In this document: positions 16,865 to 25,766 of the stretch, one piece after another | Numbering within the stretch: the stretch's first letter is position 1 | How the letters are laid out: every line of letters begins with the position of its first letter | Assembly (NCBI GenBank): GCA_012729225.1 | Contig: JAAYDO010000102.1 | Location: 1 to 36,973 of the forward strand | Source: Bacteroidales bacterium | GTDB taxonomy: Bacteria; Bacteroidota; Bacteroidia; Bacteroidales; Bacteroidaceae | Direction: 5' to 3' | DNA: 36,973 nucleotides | The notes under the pieces: model-generated | What the model saw: only the letters and a program-made list of their open reading frames with translations | Told to the model about the DNA's origin: nothing | Databases searched by the model: none | Program-made: the position numbers and the translations under genes

Positions 16865-19302
16865 TTCTTGTTCTTTTTGATGCGAATCACCGAGAGAGAG
16901 TATTTAGGCAGAGCCATCTTGATGATGCCATCTGTCTCGATCATGACAGTGCCATTGGCATTTTCATCCCATTCTTTCTCTCTGTCAGGATTGGCGTTCT
17001 TGTCCATATAAATGTAGTCAGCCTTTTTGCTGTAGCCATTCAGTTCACCCGTGATGATGTCCATGCTTACAGCCTTTGGAGCTAAGTTCACGAGTTTGAT
17101 GATGATGTCGCCTGTCTTTGTGTCTCTCACCACCGACTTGTCAATCCTCTCCTTTACCTCATTGCCTCCATTCACCTGAAGGTCTGAGTAGATGTACTCA
17201 TCACCGGCATTCTGTCCGAAGGCGCGCTGCACATAGTAATTGGCGGTTGGATACACACTCTTATTGTCGAAATAAATCAAGTCAGGATTCCATTTCGTAT
17301 TGTCTGTTCTTGCCAAGAGAGGCGCATAGGATGTCATCACCACTACATCGGCATTACGCTCCACATTGGTCAGATAAGAAGCCTCGATGAGTGCATTCGC
17401 CACATTGTTGCCCTTTGAAGCCCATTCTCCCAGATAGACCTTTGTTCCGTTGCGGTCATAGTTGTCATAAAAATCACGGTGGTGGAAGTACCAGCCCGTG
17501 CTGTTGTAGTAATGTTCGTCCACAATAGGAATGTTTTTTTCTTTTGCGCTTCTCCACCCATATTCATAGTCGCTTCCTTCCCAGAAAGGTCCTACAGTGC
17601 CTATGACAGTGATTTCAGGATGTGCTTTCCTGATGCCATCAATCAAGAAATGGTATCTCTCCAAGAAGACATCGCTGATGAGATCTTCGTTGCCTATTCC
17701 TAAATATTTGAGGTTGAAAGGTTTGGGGTGTCCTGCTTTCGCTCTCATCTTGGCCAGTTCTGAGGTCTTCGCGTCACCGTTGGCCCATTCAATCAGGTCG
17801 AGAAGTTCTTGCAGATAACTCTCCATGGTGAGAGGTTTACCATTATATATATAAGGTGAAGGCTTGCCATTCAGGTCTTTCTCAAATGGGATGCCGCCTT
17901 GCTGGCCTGCACCACCTTTGTGTGAGTTCTGGCAAGGCACACCTGCAGCCAATACAGGTAGAGGCTCGGCGTCAATATCCTCGCAGAACTGGAAGTATTC
18001 ATAGAAGCCCAAACCACGTGTCTGATGGTAGTTCCATATATTCATGTCGGGTTGGCGTTCCCACAGTTCACCGATAGTGGCTTGCCAGTGGTAGATGTTG
18101 TCAATGCCTTGCCCATGTGTGGCACATCCACCAGGAAAACGTACAAACCGTGGCTTCAGGTCGGCAATGACCTCAGCCAAGTCCTTTCTTAAACCATTAG
18201 CATGCCCTCTGAATGTCTCCTGGGGAAAGAGTGAAACGAAGTCGAGGTGGATTGTGCCTGCTTCCTGTGGCTCAATCACCAATGTAGCCTTCTCGGCAGA
18301 AGCAGATGCAGTTAGTGTTGCTTTCTGCTGCTTCCAGTCGGATGAGGCATTGAAGGTCTTGCTGGCAATGGTCTTTCCACCCTCTATGAGCGAAACCTTT
18401 AGTGCTCCTTTTCCCTTGGCAAACAACGATAGATTATATTTCTTTCCCTTGTCAAGAGCGATGCCAGCCCAACCCTCGTTGATGAGTTTAGCTCCTTTCT
18501 CCGTGGTTGTCAAGACCGAGTAGTGAGCATTGTTCTTGTGGAGAGGCTCTTCTGTGGCAATGCTCCATGTTGTGCCACTCCCTTCCAATTTCCATGCTGT
18601 TTGGGCATTCCAGCCGTTGTGGTCGTTGGCATTATATTCAAAGTCGCGATTCTGAATCAATTCGGCATACAGACCTCCATCGGCTGCATAGCTGATGTCC
18701 TCAAAGAATATGCCCATCAAGTCGGGTGAGATAGCCTTCCTGTCATTCCAGCTGATGGTCATTGTTGCCTTGATGTCCTCCTTCATGTCGGCTATTTTCA
18801 GTCCGCTGGCTATGTAGTCGTATCTATCCCATTCACCATTTCTGTCTGCTCTCATCTTCTTGTTCAGCAGATTTTCCAAGCCGCTATAAGGAATGCGGAT
18901 CACATTGGTCTCAGACTCCTTCTGTTGCTTCTCCAGCACAGCCTTAAACTCACTCTCGTTTAGATAGGGATAGTCTTGAGGTTTCCACAAAGAGAAATTG
19001 TCCGAACGTGTGGTGGCTATCTGTGGAATATTGGGGTTGGGGATGAATGTGGCATGATATTCCTTTCCGTCAAACGAGAGGATAGGGTAGTAGAGTTTCT
19101 TCTCGACTCCCCAAGTGCCAAAGTCGCTCTCAAAGAGGTTGCATTCCACACTCTTCCAGTGTTTCTGGTCAATAGAATAGGCAATGCGCATGTCACGACC
19201 GCCGTTTCTCACGTCTGGTCTCACATACACCGAATCAGGACGATTGCCCATAGCCGAGAGGCTCATGGATGTTAGGGCAACAGTGATTAGTAAAGATTTC
19301 AT
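16861..19302 (-). CDS. Alpha-L-arabinofuranosidase, GH51, secreted
   Basis: An 813-aa secreted glycoside hydrolase removing arabinofuranosyl side chains. A signal peptide lies at residues 1-19. Residues 20-135 are an extra N-terminal sandwich-like domain, 180-230 begin the GH51 module (GIFFEDISYAADGGLYAELI), and 231-358 resemble a CBM4/9-type carbohydrate-binding insert. The TIM barrel follows with FVRFPGGC, the acid/base Glu539 in YLGIGNEDL and the nucleophile Glu626 in YLGEWAS. The C-terminal beta domain ends near residue 810. It is larger than minimal GH51 enzymes (about 500 aa) because of the N-terminal domains. It overlaps the CE2-like esterase by 4 bp. Probably periplasmic or surface-exposed. 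Confidence 0.93.
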   Translation of the reverse strand: MKSLLITVALTSMSLSAMGNRPDSVYVRPDVRNGGRDMRIAYSIDQKHWKSVECNLFESDFGTWGVEKKLYYPILSFDGKEYHATFIPNPNIPQIATTRSDNFSLWKPQDYPYLNESEFKAVLEKQQKESETNVIRIPYSGLENLLNKKMRADRNGEWDRYDYIASGLKIADMKEDIKATMTISWNDRKAISPDLMGIFFEDISYAADGGLYAELIQNRDFEYNANDHNGWNAQTAWKLEGSGTTWSIATEEPLHKNNAHYSVLTTTEKGAKLINEGWAGIALDKGKKYNLSLFAKGKGALKVSLIEGGKTIASKTFNASSDWKQQKATLTASASAEKATLVIEPQEAGTIHLDFVSLFPQETFRGHANGLRKDLAEVIADLKPRFVRFPGGCATHGQGIDNIYHWQATIGELWERQPDMNIWNYHQTRGLGFYEYFQFCEDIDAEPLPVLAAGVPCQNSHKGGAGQQGGIPFEKDLNGKPSPYIYNGKPLTMESYLQELLDLIEWANGDAKTSELAKMRAKAGHPKPFNLKYLGIGNEDLISDVFLERYHFLIDGIRKAHPEITVIGTVGPFWEGSDYEYGWRSAKEKNIPIVDEHYYNSTGWYFHHRDFYDNYDRNGTKVYLGEWASKGNNVANALIEASYLTNVERNADVVVMTSYAPLLARTDNTKWNPDLIYFDNKSVYPTANYYVQRAFGQNAGDEYIYSDLQVNGGNEVKERIDKSVVRDTKTGDIIIKLVNLAPKAVSMDIITGELNGYSKKADYIYMDKNANPDREKEWDENANGTVMIETDGIIKMALPKYSLSVIRIKKNKK

Positions 19303-19388
19303 TCTTTTGGTAAAGTTTTGATTGGTTAATAATTAGGACAAGTAGTCAGCTCTTGTAAATTCCTATTTCACACAGAAAAAGTGCAGCA

Positions 19389-19868
19389 TCAAGGCTGCAC
19401 TGTGAAAGTCACGATTCTGTTGTCAATGGTAGCACTGCTATAGATAGCCCCACTTGGTGGAAATAGTGTAGAAGCACTCACGTTCTTGATATTCACCTCC
19501 AGTCGGTAGAAGGTCGATTTCTTGATTGTGTCAGGCACTTCAAACGAGAACTGGGGCTCGTTCATGTCAAGCGAACTGGATTCGTTGCTGCCAGTAATGG
19601 CCTTGTAGGAGTACTGATTGGTCTCGTTGTTCCAGAACTGCTCATACAGTGTCCATGAGTAATTCACCTTGTACCAGTCTTTTCCCTTCTCCTTGAATTT
19701 AACTGTGCAATTCACCTTCTCACCCTTCTGAGGGCGAGCGGGATCCATTACTACATCGCTGAATGCAGGTGGCACAGCACTCATCTCTGGGTCGTCGTTG
19801 CAACTTGTAAGCATCATGGAAAATGCAACCACGGCGAGGGTTGCAAGCATAAAGAGTTTTCGTTTCAT
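19389..19868 (-). CDS. Small lipoprotein, function unknown
   Basis: A predicted 159-aa lipoprotein: MKRKLFML, hydrophobic core, then MMLTSC as lipobox. The mature part (after CNDDPE) is beta-rich with a PxxGEKVNCTVKFKEKG segment, suggesting an Ig-like or FN3-like sandwich; I do not recognise a family. I choose the ATG at 19868; the ATG at 19889 is an alternative. The longer reading from 19952 is ruled out by a minus-strand -7 box at 19908-19915, which places the transcript start downstream of it. It precedes the GH51 gene by 86 bp and could be co-transcribed with it, but no sugar-binding feature is visible. Confidence 0.75.
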   Translation of the reverse strand: MKRKLFMLATLAVVAFSMMLTSCNDDPEMSAVPPAFSDVVMDPARPQKGEKVNCTVKFKEKGKDWYKVNYSWTLYEQFWNNETNQYSYKAITGSNESSSLDMNEPQFSFEVPDTIKKSTFYRLEVNIKNVSASTLFPPSGAIYSSATIDNRIVTFTVQP

Positions 19869-19907
19869 GTTAGAAAATGATTTTGGCATTATTGTTTTTT
19901 TCTGTTG

Positions 19908-19915
19908 CAAAGTTA
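19908..19915 (-). promoter_or_regulatory. -7 promoter box for the lipoprotein gene
   Basis: The minus strand reads TAACTTTG (consensus TAnnTTTG). It lies 22 bp after the divergent ribE -7 box, so the two promoters overlap. Confidence 0.6.
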
Positions 19916-19937
19916 TGGAAAATTGATGAAATATCAG

Positions 19938-19945
19938 TATCTTTG
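19938..19945 (+). promoter_or_regulatory. -7 promoter box for ribE
   Basis: TATCTTTG (consensus TAnnTTTG) is 28 bp upstream of the ribE ATG. No FMN riboswitch can fit in this short leader. Confidence 0.65.
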
Positions 19946-19973
19946 CACACATATTTAATATTCTTTAGAAATT

Positions 19974-20573
19974 ATGTTTAGTGGTATTGTAGAAGAATTT
20001 GCCACCGTTGTGGCAATAGAACGTGATCAGGAGAACATGCACTTCACGCTCACCTGCTCATTTGTGGATGAACTGAAGATAGATCAGAGTGTGGCTCACA
20101 ATGGTGTTTGCCTCACCGTTGTGAAGATATTCGATGGTAAATATGTGGTGACTGCTATGAAGGAGACGCTCCTCAAGAGCAGCCTTGGCATTCTCAAGGT
20201 GGGCGACAAGGTCAATGTGGAGCGTTCAATGATGATGAACGGCCGTCTTGATGGGCATATCGTGCAGGGTCATGTGGATCAGACAGCCACCTGTGTGGAA
20301 AAGATAGACCAGCAGGGCAGCTACACCTTCCGTTTTCAGTATCCTTTCGACAAGGAAATGGCAAAGAAGGGTTATCTCACGGTGGACAAAGGCAGTGTGA
20401 CAATCAATGGCGTGAGCCTCACTGTATGCAATTCTCAAGATGATAATTTTGAGGTGAATATCATCCCTTACACCTACGACAACACGAATTTCCATCAGAT
20501 AGAAGTGGGCACTAAGGTCAATCTCGAATTTGACATCATAGGCAAATATATTGCACGCATTCAGTCTTTTTGA
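19974..20573 (+). CDS. ribE: Riboflavin synthase alpha chain
   Basis: A 199-aa enzyme that converts two 6,7-dimethyl-8-ribityllumazine molecules to riboflavin. The diagnostic N-terminus MFSGIVEE is present, and the two lumazine-binding repeats are seen from NGVCLTV (about residue 43) and NGVSLTV (about residue 143), with GHIVQGHVD between them. Length is typical. It is monocistronic: convergent or unrelated DNA flanks it, with its own -7 box 28 bp upstream. Other riboflavin genes are not in the window. Confidence 0.97.
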   Translation: MFSGIVEEFATVVAIERDQENMHFTLTCSFVDELKIDQSVAHNGVCLTVVKIFDGKYVVTAMKETLLKSSLGILKVGDKVNVERSMMMNGRLDGHIVQGHVDQTATCVEKIDQQGSYTFRFQYPFDKEMAKKGYLTVDKGSVTINGVSLTVCNSQDDNFEVNIIPYTYDNTNFHQIEVGTKVNLEFDIIGKYIARIQSF

Positions 20574-21093
20574 ACAGGTGAGTCTTTGTGGTGGGAGGAG
20601 GTGAGTCCTGCCGTTTTAAGACAAGGTAATGGTGTGTCAATGCCTCTTTGCGTGTTGATGCACGATTGCTTCAGAATCTATACAGAATGTGTGGCAAGGC
20701 TTCAGTCTTGAGTGTTAGGATGGCGGAAAAACCCAAGGAAAAAGGGAAGGAATTTAGCCCTTCTGCGTCCCGAAGGCGTCTCGAAGGCATCTCGAAGGCA
20801 TATCGAAGGTGTCCCGAAGTCATACCGAAGGGTTGGGAGGGGTGCTTTTCCTTAACGGATATTTCTTTCTGCATCATTGCTGATTGATAGGACTTCTCCC
20901 CGTAAAGGATGTGTTTGGTAGTTTTCAATCTCATCCACCAGTATTCATCTGTCACACAAAACGGATTCTGCAACTTTGTCCTCAGTGCCATTCACCATTT
21001 GAGAAATGATAAAAATACATACATTTTATTGAAGAAAGTTAATACATGTAAGTTTTTTCTACGATATATGTGTTATTTGTCAAGGAATTTTTG
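20574..21093. other. Intergenic region between ribE and the ilv operon
   Basis: No credible gene. It contains the second copy of the 11-bp-repeat element (about 20735-20870). Bases 20880-21090 are AT-rich and lead into the ilvD promoter. An ORF spanning 20909-21190 is not credible as a whole, because its first part precedes the promoter. Confidence 0.55.
20735..20870. repeat. Dispersed element with 11-bp tandem repeats, copy 2
   Basis: CGAAG recurs at 20771, 20782, 20793, 20804, 20815 and 20826, six units at exactly 11 bp (unit close to CGAAGGCATCT). The A-rich start AAGGAAAAAG (from about 20735) is nearly the inverted complement of CTTTTCCTT at about 20845-20853, giving the element inverted ends. 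The flanks match copy 1 (3670-3790), which has three good units. Thus copy number of the 11-bp unit differs between otherwise similar elements. Confidence 0.75.
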
Positions 21094-21101
21094 TAATTTT
21101 G
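21094..21101 (+). promoter_or_regulatory. -7 promoter box for the ilv operon
   Basis: TAATTTTG matches TAnnTTTG. A TTTG lies at 21076-21079, a little closer than the usual -33 spacing. It would leave a leader of about 130 nt before ilvD. Confidence 0.55.
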
Positions 21102-21112
21102 CCACGTTTTTG

Positions 21113-21190
21113 ATGCTTGAGCGAGAATATCTCAGGTTAAGTAAAGGCAATATTACATCAAATCGTCGTTTTTCCTATTCGGTGGTTTAG
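21113..21190 (+). CDS. Possible 25-codon leader peptide of the ilv operon
   Basis: A short ORF, ATG at 21113 to TAG at 21188-21190, begins just after the predicted promoter and ends 51 bp before ilvD. Of 25 residues, six are branched-chain (three Leu, one Ile, two Val), with the Val-Val pair directly before the stop. That fits, but does not prove, ribosome-mediated attenuation by branched-chain amino acids. No classic terminator/anti-terminator pair is clear downstream, only small AT-rich palindromes. Confidence 0.3.
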   Translation: MLEREYLRLSKGNITSNRRFSYSVV

Positions 21191-21204
21191 CGATATTAGG
21201 AACA

Positions 21205-21222
21205 CGAATAATATTCGAATAT
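21205..21222. promoter_or_regulatory. Overlapping palindromes in the ilvD leader
   Basis: CGAATAATATTCG (21205-21217) and ATATTCGAATAT (21211-21222, a perfect palindrome) overlap 20-37 bp before the ilvD start. They may be an operator or a small alternative RNA hairpin pair. AT-rich palindromes also arise by chance. Confidence 0.35.
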
Positions 21223-21241
21223 AATTAAGATATAAGGCATA

Positions 21242-23044
21242 ATGAAACATCAGTTACGTAGTGCTGTTTGCACAGAAGGACGTCGCATGGCAGGTGCTCG
21301 TGCGCTTTGGGTGGCCAATGGAATGAAACGTGAGCAGTTTGGCAAACCAATCATTGCCATTGTAAATTCATTCACTCAGTTTGTGCCAGGTCACACTCAT
21401 CTTCATGAGGCAGGACAGATTGTGAAAGAGGAAATAGAGAAGATGGGGTGCTATGCAGCCGAATTCAACACCATTGCTATTGATGACGGCATTGCAATGG
21501 GACATGATGGCATGCTTTATTCACTTCCTTCTCGTGACATCATTGCAGACTCGGTAGAGTACATGTGCAATGCCCACAAGGCTGATGCCATGATTTGTAT
21601 CTCCAACTGCGACAAGATCACTCCAGGCATGCTCATGGCCGCTATGCGCCTCAACATTCCTGCAGTCTTCGTAAGCGGTGGTCCGATGGAAGCAGGAAAG
21701 TACAAGGGGGAGAACCTTGACCTGATAGCAGCCATGATTAAAGGTGCGGACAATACGGTGAGCGATGAAGAACTTGCAGAGGTGGAGAACCGTGCATGCC
21801 CAGGTTGCGGATGTTGTTCAGGCATGTTCACCGCCAACTCCATGAACAATCTCACAGAGGCCATAGGTCTTTCCCTTCCAGGCAATGGTACAATCCTTGC
21901 CACTCACGCCAACCGTCGTGAACTCATGAAGGAGGCTGCTCGCCAGATTGTGAAGAATGCATTTGCGTATTACGAAGATGGCGATGAATCAGTGCTTCCA
22001 CGCTCTATCGCCACTCGTCAGGCATTCCTCAATGCCATGACACTTGATATAGCCATGGGTGCTTCAACCAACACTGTGCTCCATCTTCTTGCAGTGGCAC
22101 AGGAGGCAGAGGTCGATTTCACCATGTCTGATATTGACACGCTTTCTCGCAAGACTCCATTCCTTTGCAAACTTGCACCAAACTCCCAGAAGTACAGTGT
22201 GCAGGAGTGTGGACGTGCAGGTGGCATGCTCAACCTTCTGGGCGAACTTGCCAAGGGTGGCCTCATCAACACCAATGTGAAACGCGTGAACGGAAAGACG
22301 CTTGCAGAGGACATAGAGAAATATTCTGTTTTGAAGGAAAACATAGATCCAGAGGCAATGCGCATCTATTCAAGTGCTCCTGCAGGCGTGTTCTGCAACC
22401 AGTTGGGTGCTCAAAACACCAACTACGAGACACTTGACACAGACCGAGTCAATGGATGTATCCGTGATATTGAACATGCCTACACCAAAGATGGAGGCAT
22501 GGCCATTCTCTTCGGAAACATAGCACAGGATGGCTGTGTGGTCAAAACAGCAGGTGTTGATGCAAGCATTTGGAAATTCTCAGGTCCGGCAGTCGTGTTC
22601 GACTCTCAGGATGATGCTTGCGAAGGCATTCTTGGCGGTAAAGTCAAGAAGGGCGATGTGGTAGTGATCACTCACGAAGGTCCCAAGGGTGGTCCCGGCA
22701 TGCAGGAAATGCTCTACCCAACCTCTTATATCAAGAGTATGCACATGGGCAAGGAATGTGCCCTCATCACCGATGGACGTTTCTCTGGCGGAACTTCTGG
22801 ACTTTCTATTGGCCATGTGTCTCCAGAGGCAGCTTCAGGTGGTAACATCGGCAAGATTGTAGATGGTGATATTATCGACATCGACATTCCAAACCGCTCC
22901 ATCAATGTCCGTCTCTCAGACGAGGAACTGGCAGCACGCCCTCAGCAACCCCTCAAGCGCAACCGTGTTGTATCCAAGGCTCTTCGTGCATACGCTCAAA
23001 GCGTATCCAGTGCTGATAAGGGTGGCGTTCGAGTCATTGATTAA
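21242..23044 (+). CDS. ilvD: Dihydroxy-acid dehydratase
   Basis: A 600-aa Fe-S dehydratase for the fourth common step of valine/isoleucine synthesis (dihydroxy-acids to 2-keto acids). Cluster and active-site motifs are visible: [14 protein letters not shown] (first cluster Cys, about residue 122), [17 protein letters not shown] (about 190-206), and [17 protein letters not shown] near the C-terminus. The N-terminal R(R)MAGARALW is typical. First gene of ilvDBNC; followed by ilvB after 147 bp containing a hairpin. Confidence 0.98.
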   Translation: MKHQLRSAVCTEGRRMAGARALWVANGMKREQFGKPIIAIVNSFTQFVPGHTHLHEAGQIVKEEIEKMGCYAAEFNTIAIDDGIAMGHDGMLYSLPSRDIIADSVEYMCNAHKADAMICISNCDKITPGMLMAAMRLNIPAVFVSGGPMEAGKYKGENLDLIAAMIKGADNTVSDEELAEVENRACPGCGCCSGMFTANSMNNLTEAIGLSLPGNGTILATHANRRELMKEAARQIVKNAFAYYEDGDESVLPRSIATRQAFLNAMTLDIAMGASTNTVLHLLAVAQEAEVDFTMSDIDTLSRKTPFLCKLAPNSQKYSVQECGRAGGMLNLLGELAKGGLINTNVKRVNGKTLAEDIEKYSVLKENIDPEAMRIYSSAPAGVFCNQLGAQNTNYETLDTDRVNGCIRDIEHAYTKDGGMAILFGNIAQDGCVVKTAGVDASIWKFSGPAVVFDSQDDACEGILGGKVKKGDVVVITHEGPKGGPGMQEMLYPTSYIKSMHMGKECALITDGRFSGGTSGLSIGHVSPEAASGGNIGKIVDGDIIDIDIPNRSINVRLSDEELAARPQQPLKRNRVVSKALRAYAQSVSSADKGGVRVID

Positions 23045-23144
23045 TGTTCAAGGACACGAGGACAAAGCATATAATATAAATGTAATGGAGGGGCAGGACT
23101 CCCTTCAAAAAACAGATGAACGATTAAAAGCGTAGGAGTCTGTT

Positions 23145-23165
23145 CCCGTCAGCTCAGTTGGCGGG
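23145..23165 (+). promoter_or_regulatory. GC-rich hairpin between ilvD and ilvB
   Basis: CCCGTCA and TGGCGGG form a 7-bp stem (one G-T pair) with loop GCTCAGT, followed by the pyrimidine run CTCTCTTCTTCT, 26 bp before the ilvB ATG. It may act as a partial attenuator or an mRNA-processing site. The loop resembles a tRNA D-arm, but no tRNA is formed. Confidence 0.45.
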
Positions 23166-23191
23166 GCTCTCTTCTTCTAAACAAAATAATA

Positions 23192-24892
23192 ATGGCAGAT
23201 AAAATAACAGGTGCAGAAGCGATGATGCGTGCTCTTGAGCACGAAGGCGTAGATGTCCTCTTCGGCTATCCCGGAGGCTCTATCATGCCAACCTACGATG
23301 CACTCTACGACCACAAGAAGTCACTGAATCATATCTTAGTACGTCACGAGCAGGGAGCTGTTCATGCAGCTCAGGGATATGCTCGAGTCAGCGGCAAGGT
23401 AGGATGTGCCATTGTCACATCCGGACCAGGAGCAACCAATACAGTCACAGGCATTGCTGATGCCATGATCGACTCTACCCCCATGGTGGTCATCTGCGGA
23501 CAGGTCGGTGTGGCCATGCTTGGTACAGACGCCTTTCAAGAGGTCGATGTGGTAGGTGTCACATCACCCATCAGCAAGTGGAGTTACCAGATTCGTCGTG
23601 CTGAGGATATTCCTTGGGCAGTTGCTCGTGCGTTCTACATCGCAAGGAGTGGCCGTCCTGGACCTGTTGTGCTCGATTTTGCCAAAAATGCTCAGACTTC
23701 CATGCTCGACTATGAGCCTGCCACTGTGGATTTCATTCGCAGCTATGAACCTGAGCCAGATGTGCAGATGACCGACATTGAGCGTGCCGCCACTATGATC
23801 AACAACAGTGTCAAGCCCTTCGTGCTTGTAGGTCAAGGTGTTGAACTCGGTGATGCCCGTGAGGAACTTCGCGCTTTACTTGAGAAAGGAAATATCCCAT
23901 GCGCTACGACCTTCCTCGGTCTCTCCGCCATCCCATCAGACCATCCTCTCAACAAGGGTATCCTTGGCATGCATGGCAACCTCGGCCCAAATGTGATGAC
24001 CAACCAGTGCGACCTCCTCATCGCTGTGGGCATGCGTTTCGACGACCGTGTAACAGGCAACCTGGCCACTTATGCTAAACAGGCAAAGATTATCCACTTC
24101 GATATAGACCCGGCAGAGTTTAATAAGAATGTGAAGGTGGATCTCGCCGTGCTCGGCAACTGTAAGGAAACACTTGCTAAAGTCACAAAACTCATCGACA
24201 AGTCCACCCATTCTTCCTGGATTGAAGGTTTCAAGCCCTATGAAGAGAAGGAATACAACAAGGTTATAGAAAAGGCCCTTTATCCTACAGAAGGCCCTCT
24301 CCTCATGGGTGAGGTCATCCGCAAGGTCAGCGAAGCCACTCAGAACGCTGGCATTATGGTGACAGATGTGGGGCAAAACCAGTTGATGGCCTGCCGCTAC
24401 TTCAAGTTCACCCAGCCACGCTCTGTCGTTACTTCCGGCGGTCTTGGCACTATGGGCTTCGGACTCCCTGCTGCCATCGGAGCAACCTTTGGTGCTCCCG
24501 ACCGTACAGTCTGCCTCTTTGTGGGCGATGGCGGTTTGCAGATGTCCATCCAGGAACTCGGCACCATCATGGAGCAGGGCACACCTGTCAAGATTGTGTT
24601 GCTCAACAACAATTACCTTGGCAATGTGCGCCAGTGGCAAGAGATGTTCTTCTCTCACCGCTACTCCTTCACACCAATGGACAACCCCAACTACGAGCTG
24701 ATCGCTCAGGGTTACGGCATTCCAGCCCAGACCATCACAGAACGTGCCGACCTCGATGCGGCCATCTCCGAGATGCTCTCCACTCCCGGTCCATACCTCC
24801 TTCAGTGTGTTATCAAGGAAGAGGACAATGTATTGCCAATCACTCCTCCAGGCGCAAACATCGACGAGATGATTCTGGAGTACCAAGGATAA
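23192..24892 (+). CDS. ilvB: Acetolactate synthase, large (catalytic) subunit
   Basis: A 566-aa thiamine-diphosphate enzyme forming acetolactate or acetohydroxybutyrate. The N-terminal PYR domain contains GYPGGSIMPTYDAL and the activating Glu in HEQGAVHAAQGYAR (about residues 50-65). The middle FAD-binding domain spans about 190-340. The C-terminal domain has the ThDP/Mg motif GDGGLQMSIQEL...NN (about 445-475). It is followed at once by the regulatory subunit. Length is normal for the biosynthetic (anabolic) enzyme. Confidence 0.98.
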   Translation: MADKITGAEAMMRALEHEGVDVLFGYPGGSIMPTYDALYDHKKSLNHILVRHEQGAVHAAQGYARVSGKVGCAIVTSGPGATNTVTGIADAMIDSTPMVVICGQVGVAMLGTDAFQEVDVVGVTSPISKWSYQIRRAEDIPWAVARAFYIARSGRPGPVVLDFAKNAQTSMLDYEPATVDFIRSYEPEPDVQMTDIERAATMINNSVKPFVLVGQGVELGDAREELRALLEKGNIPCATTFLGLSAIPSDHPLNKGILGMHGNLGPNVMTNQCDLLIAVGMRFDDRVTGNLATYAKQAKIIHFDIDPAEFNKNVKVDLAVLGNCKETLAKVTKLIDKSTHSSWIEGFKPYEEKEYNKVIEKALYPTEGPLLMGEVIRKVSEATQNAGIMVTDVGQNQLMACRYFKFTQPRSVVTSGGLGTMGFGLPAAIGATFGAPDRTVCLFVGDGGLQMSIQELGTIMEQGTPVKIVLLNNNYLGNVRQWQEMFFSHRYSFTPMDNPNYELIAQGYGIPAQTITERADLDAAISEMLSTPGPYLLQCVIKEEDNVLPITPPGANIDEMILEYQG

Positions 24893-24898
24893 CGGACT

Positions 24899-25084
24899 AT
24901 GGCTCGCAAATCCTTTGGAGGACAATGTGGCGATTGCGCCACTTGTGGCAAGTGCGACCGCTTGCTCAGAACAGCAGAGATAGACAATCTTCTGCACACT
25001 GACCAACCGCTCGCATCCCAGTCCCTTCATTCAGAGACAGGACATTCAATAGTCGAAACTGAAACATTAGAACAACATCCTACA
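24899..25084 (+). other. In-frame Cys-rich extension upstream of ilvN
   Basis: An ATG 6 bp after the ilvB stop opens 62 codons that run without a stop into ilvN. It encodes CGDCATCGKC, four Cys at 3-residue spacing (C10, C13, C16, C19), then a hydrophilic tail. Either ilvN carries a Cys-rich N-terminal extension (250 aa in total) or this is untranslated spacer. Standard IlvN proteins start near 25085. Confidence 0.45.
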
Positions 25085-25651
25085 ATGGAACAAGATACTC
25101 AAACAAAACTCTATACCTTTCTGGTATATTCAGAGAACGTGCCTGGCTTGCTCTCGCAGATCACGGCGGTCTTCACACGTCGTCAGGTAAATATCGAGTC
25201 CTTGAACGTATGTGCATCCAGCACTCCAGGTGCTCACAAATATACGATTACCGCCATGTGCGACGAAGCAATGGCACGCGTGCTCACTTCCCAAGTAGAG
25301 AAGCGCATCGAGGTCCTTCAGGCACATCACTATACTGATGACCAACTCTTCATCAACGAGACTGCACTCTTCAAAATCAGCACTCCCGTAATGCTTCAGA
25401 ATCCCGATGTAGGTCGCAAGATTCGTCTTCATAATGCACGTATCGTGGAGGTGAACAACACCTATGCTGTGGTAGAGATAACAGGAATCACGCGCGACAT
25501 CCTCTCACTCTTCGATTCTCTGAAGACACTCGACTGCATTCTTCAGTTTGTACGTTCAGGTCGTATATGCATCACCAAGAGTCCAGTAGAGCATCTTGAC
25601 AAGTATCTTGCTGTGCGTGAGGCAAAAAAAATAGCAAAACAAAACAAATAA
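25085..25651 (+). CDS. ilvN: Acetolactate synthase, small (regulatory) subunit
   Basis: A 188-aa regulatory subunit that binds valine and activates IlvB. The N-terminal ACT domain (about residues 8-80) includes YTFLVYSENVPGLLSQITAVF and RRQVNIESLNV, which is the effector site. The C-terminal domain includes VEITGITRDILSLFDSL. I place the start at 25085 (MEQDTQTKLYTF) because this gives the standard length and ACT-domain start. An in-frame ATG at 24899 would add a Cys-rich 62-residue extension, listed separately. It is followed by ilvC after 115 bp. Confidence 0.93.
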   Translation: MEQDTQTKLYTFLVYSENVPGLLSQITAVFTRRQVNIESLNVCASSTPGAHKYTITAMCDEAMARVLTSQVEKRIEVLQAHHYTDDQLFINETALFKISTPVMLQNPDVGRKIRLHNARIVEVNNTYAVVEITGITRDILSLFDSLKTLDCILQFVRSGRICITKSPVEHLDKYLAVREAKKIAKQNK

Positions 25652-25766
25652 TCTATATTATAACCGGAATTGGGGCTGAGAATACAGAGTTGAAAAGAAA
25701 CAGGACTATCCTGCCACAGTCACTCAAGCAATCATTCCCCACATTCCTTAAATCAATCAAAATCAA

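Noticed and set aside
19869-19952. 28-codon upstream start for the small lipoprotein
   Set aside because: It lies upstream of the gene's own -7 box and would bury the lipoprotein signal.
20909-21190. 93-aa ORF upstream of ilvD
   Set aside because: Its first part precedes the predicted promoter and has no protein features; only the last 25 codons are kept as a possible leader peptide.
23140-23175. tRNA-like D-arm sequence (AGCTCAGTTGG) between ilvD and ilvB
   Set aside because: No acceptor stem, anticodon arm or T-arm can be built around it; it is the loop of a short hairpin.
23936-25030. 364-aa minus-strand ORF opposite ilvB
   Set aside because: Antisense shadow of a highly conserved gene with biased codons; no recognisable motif.
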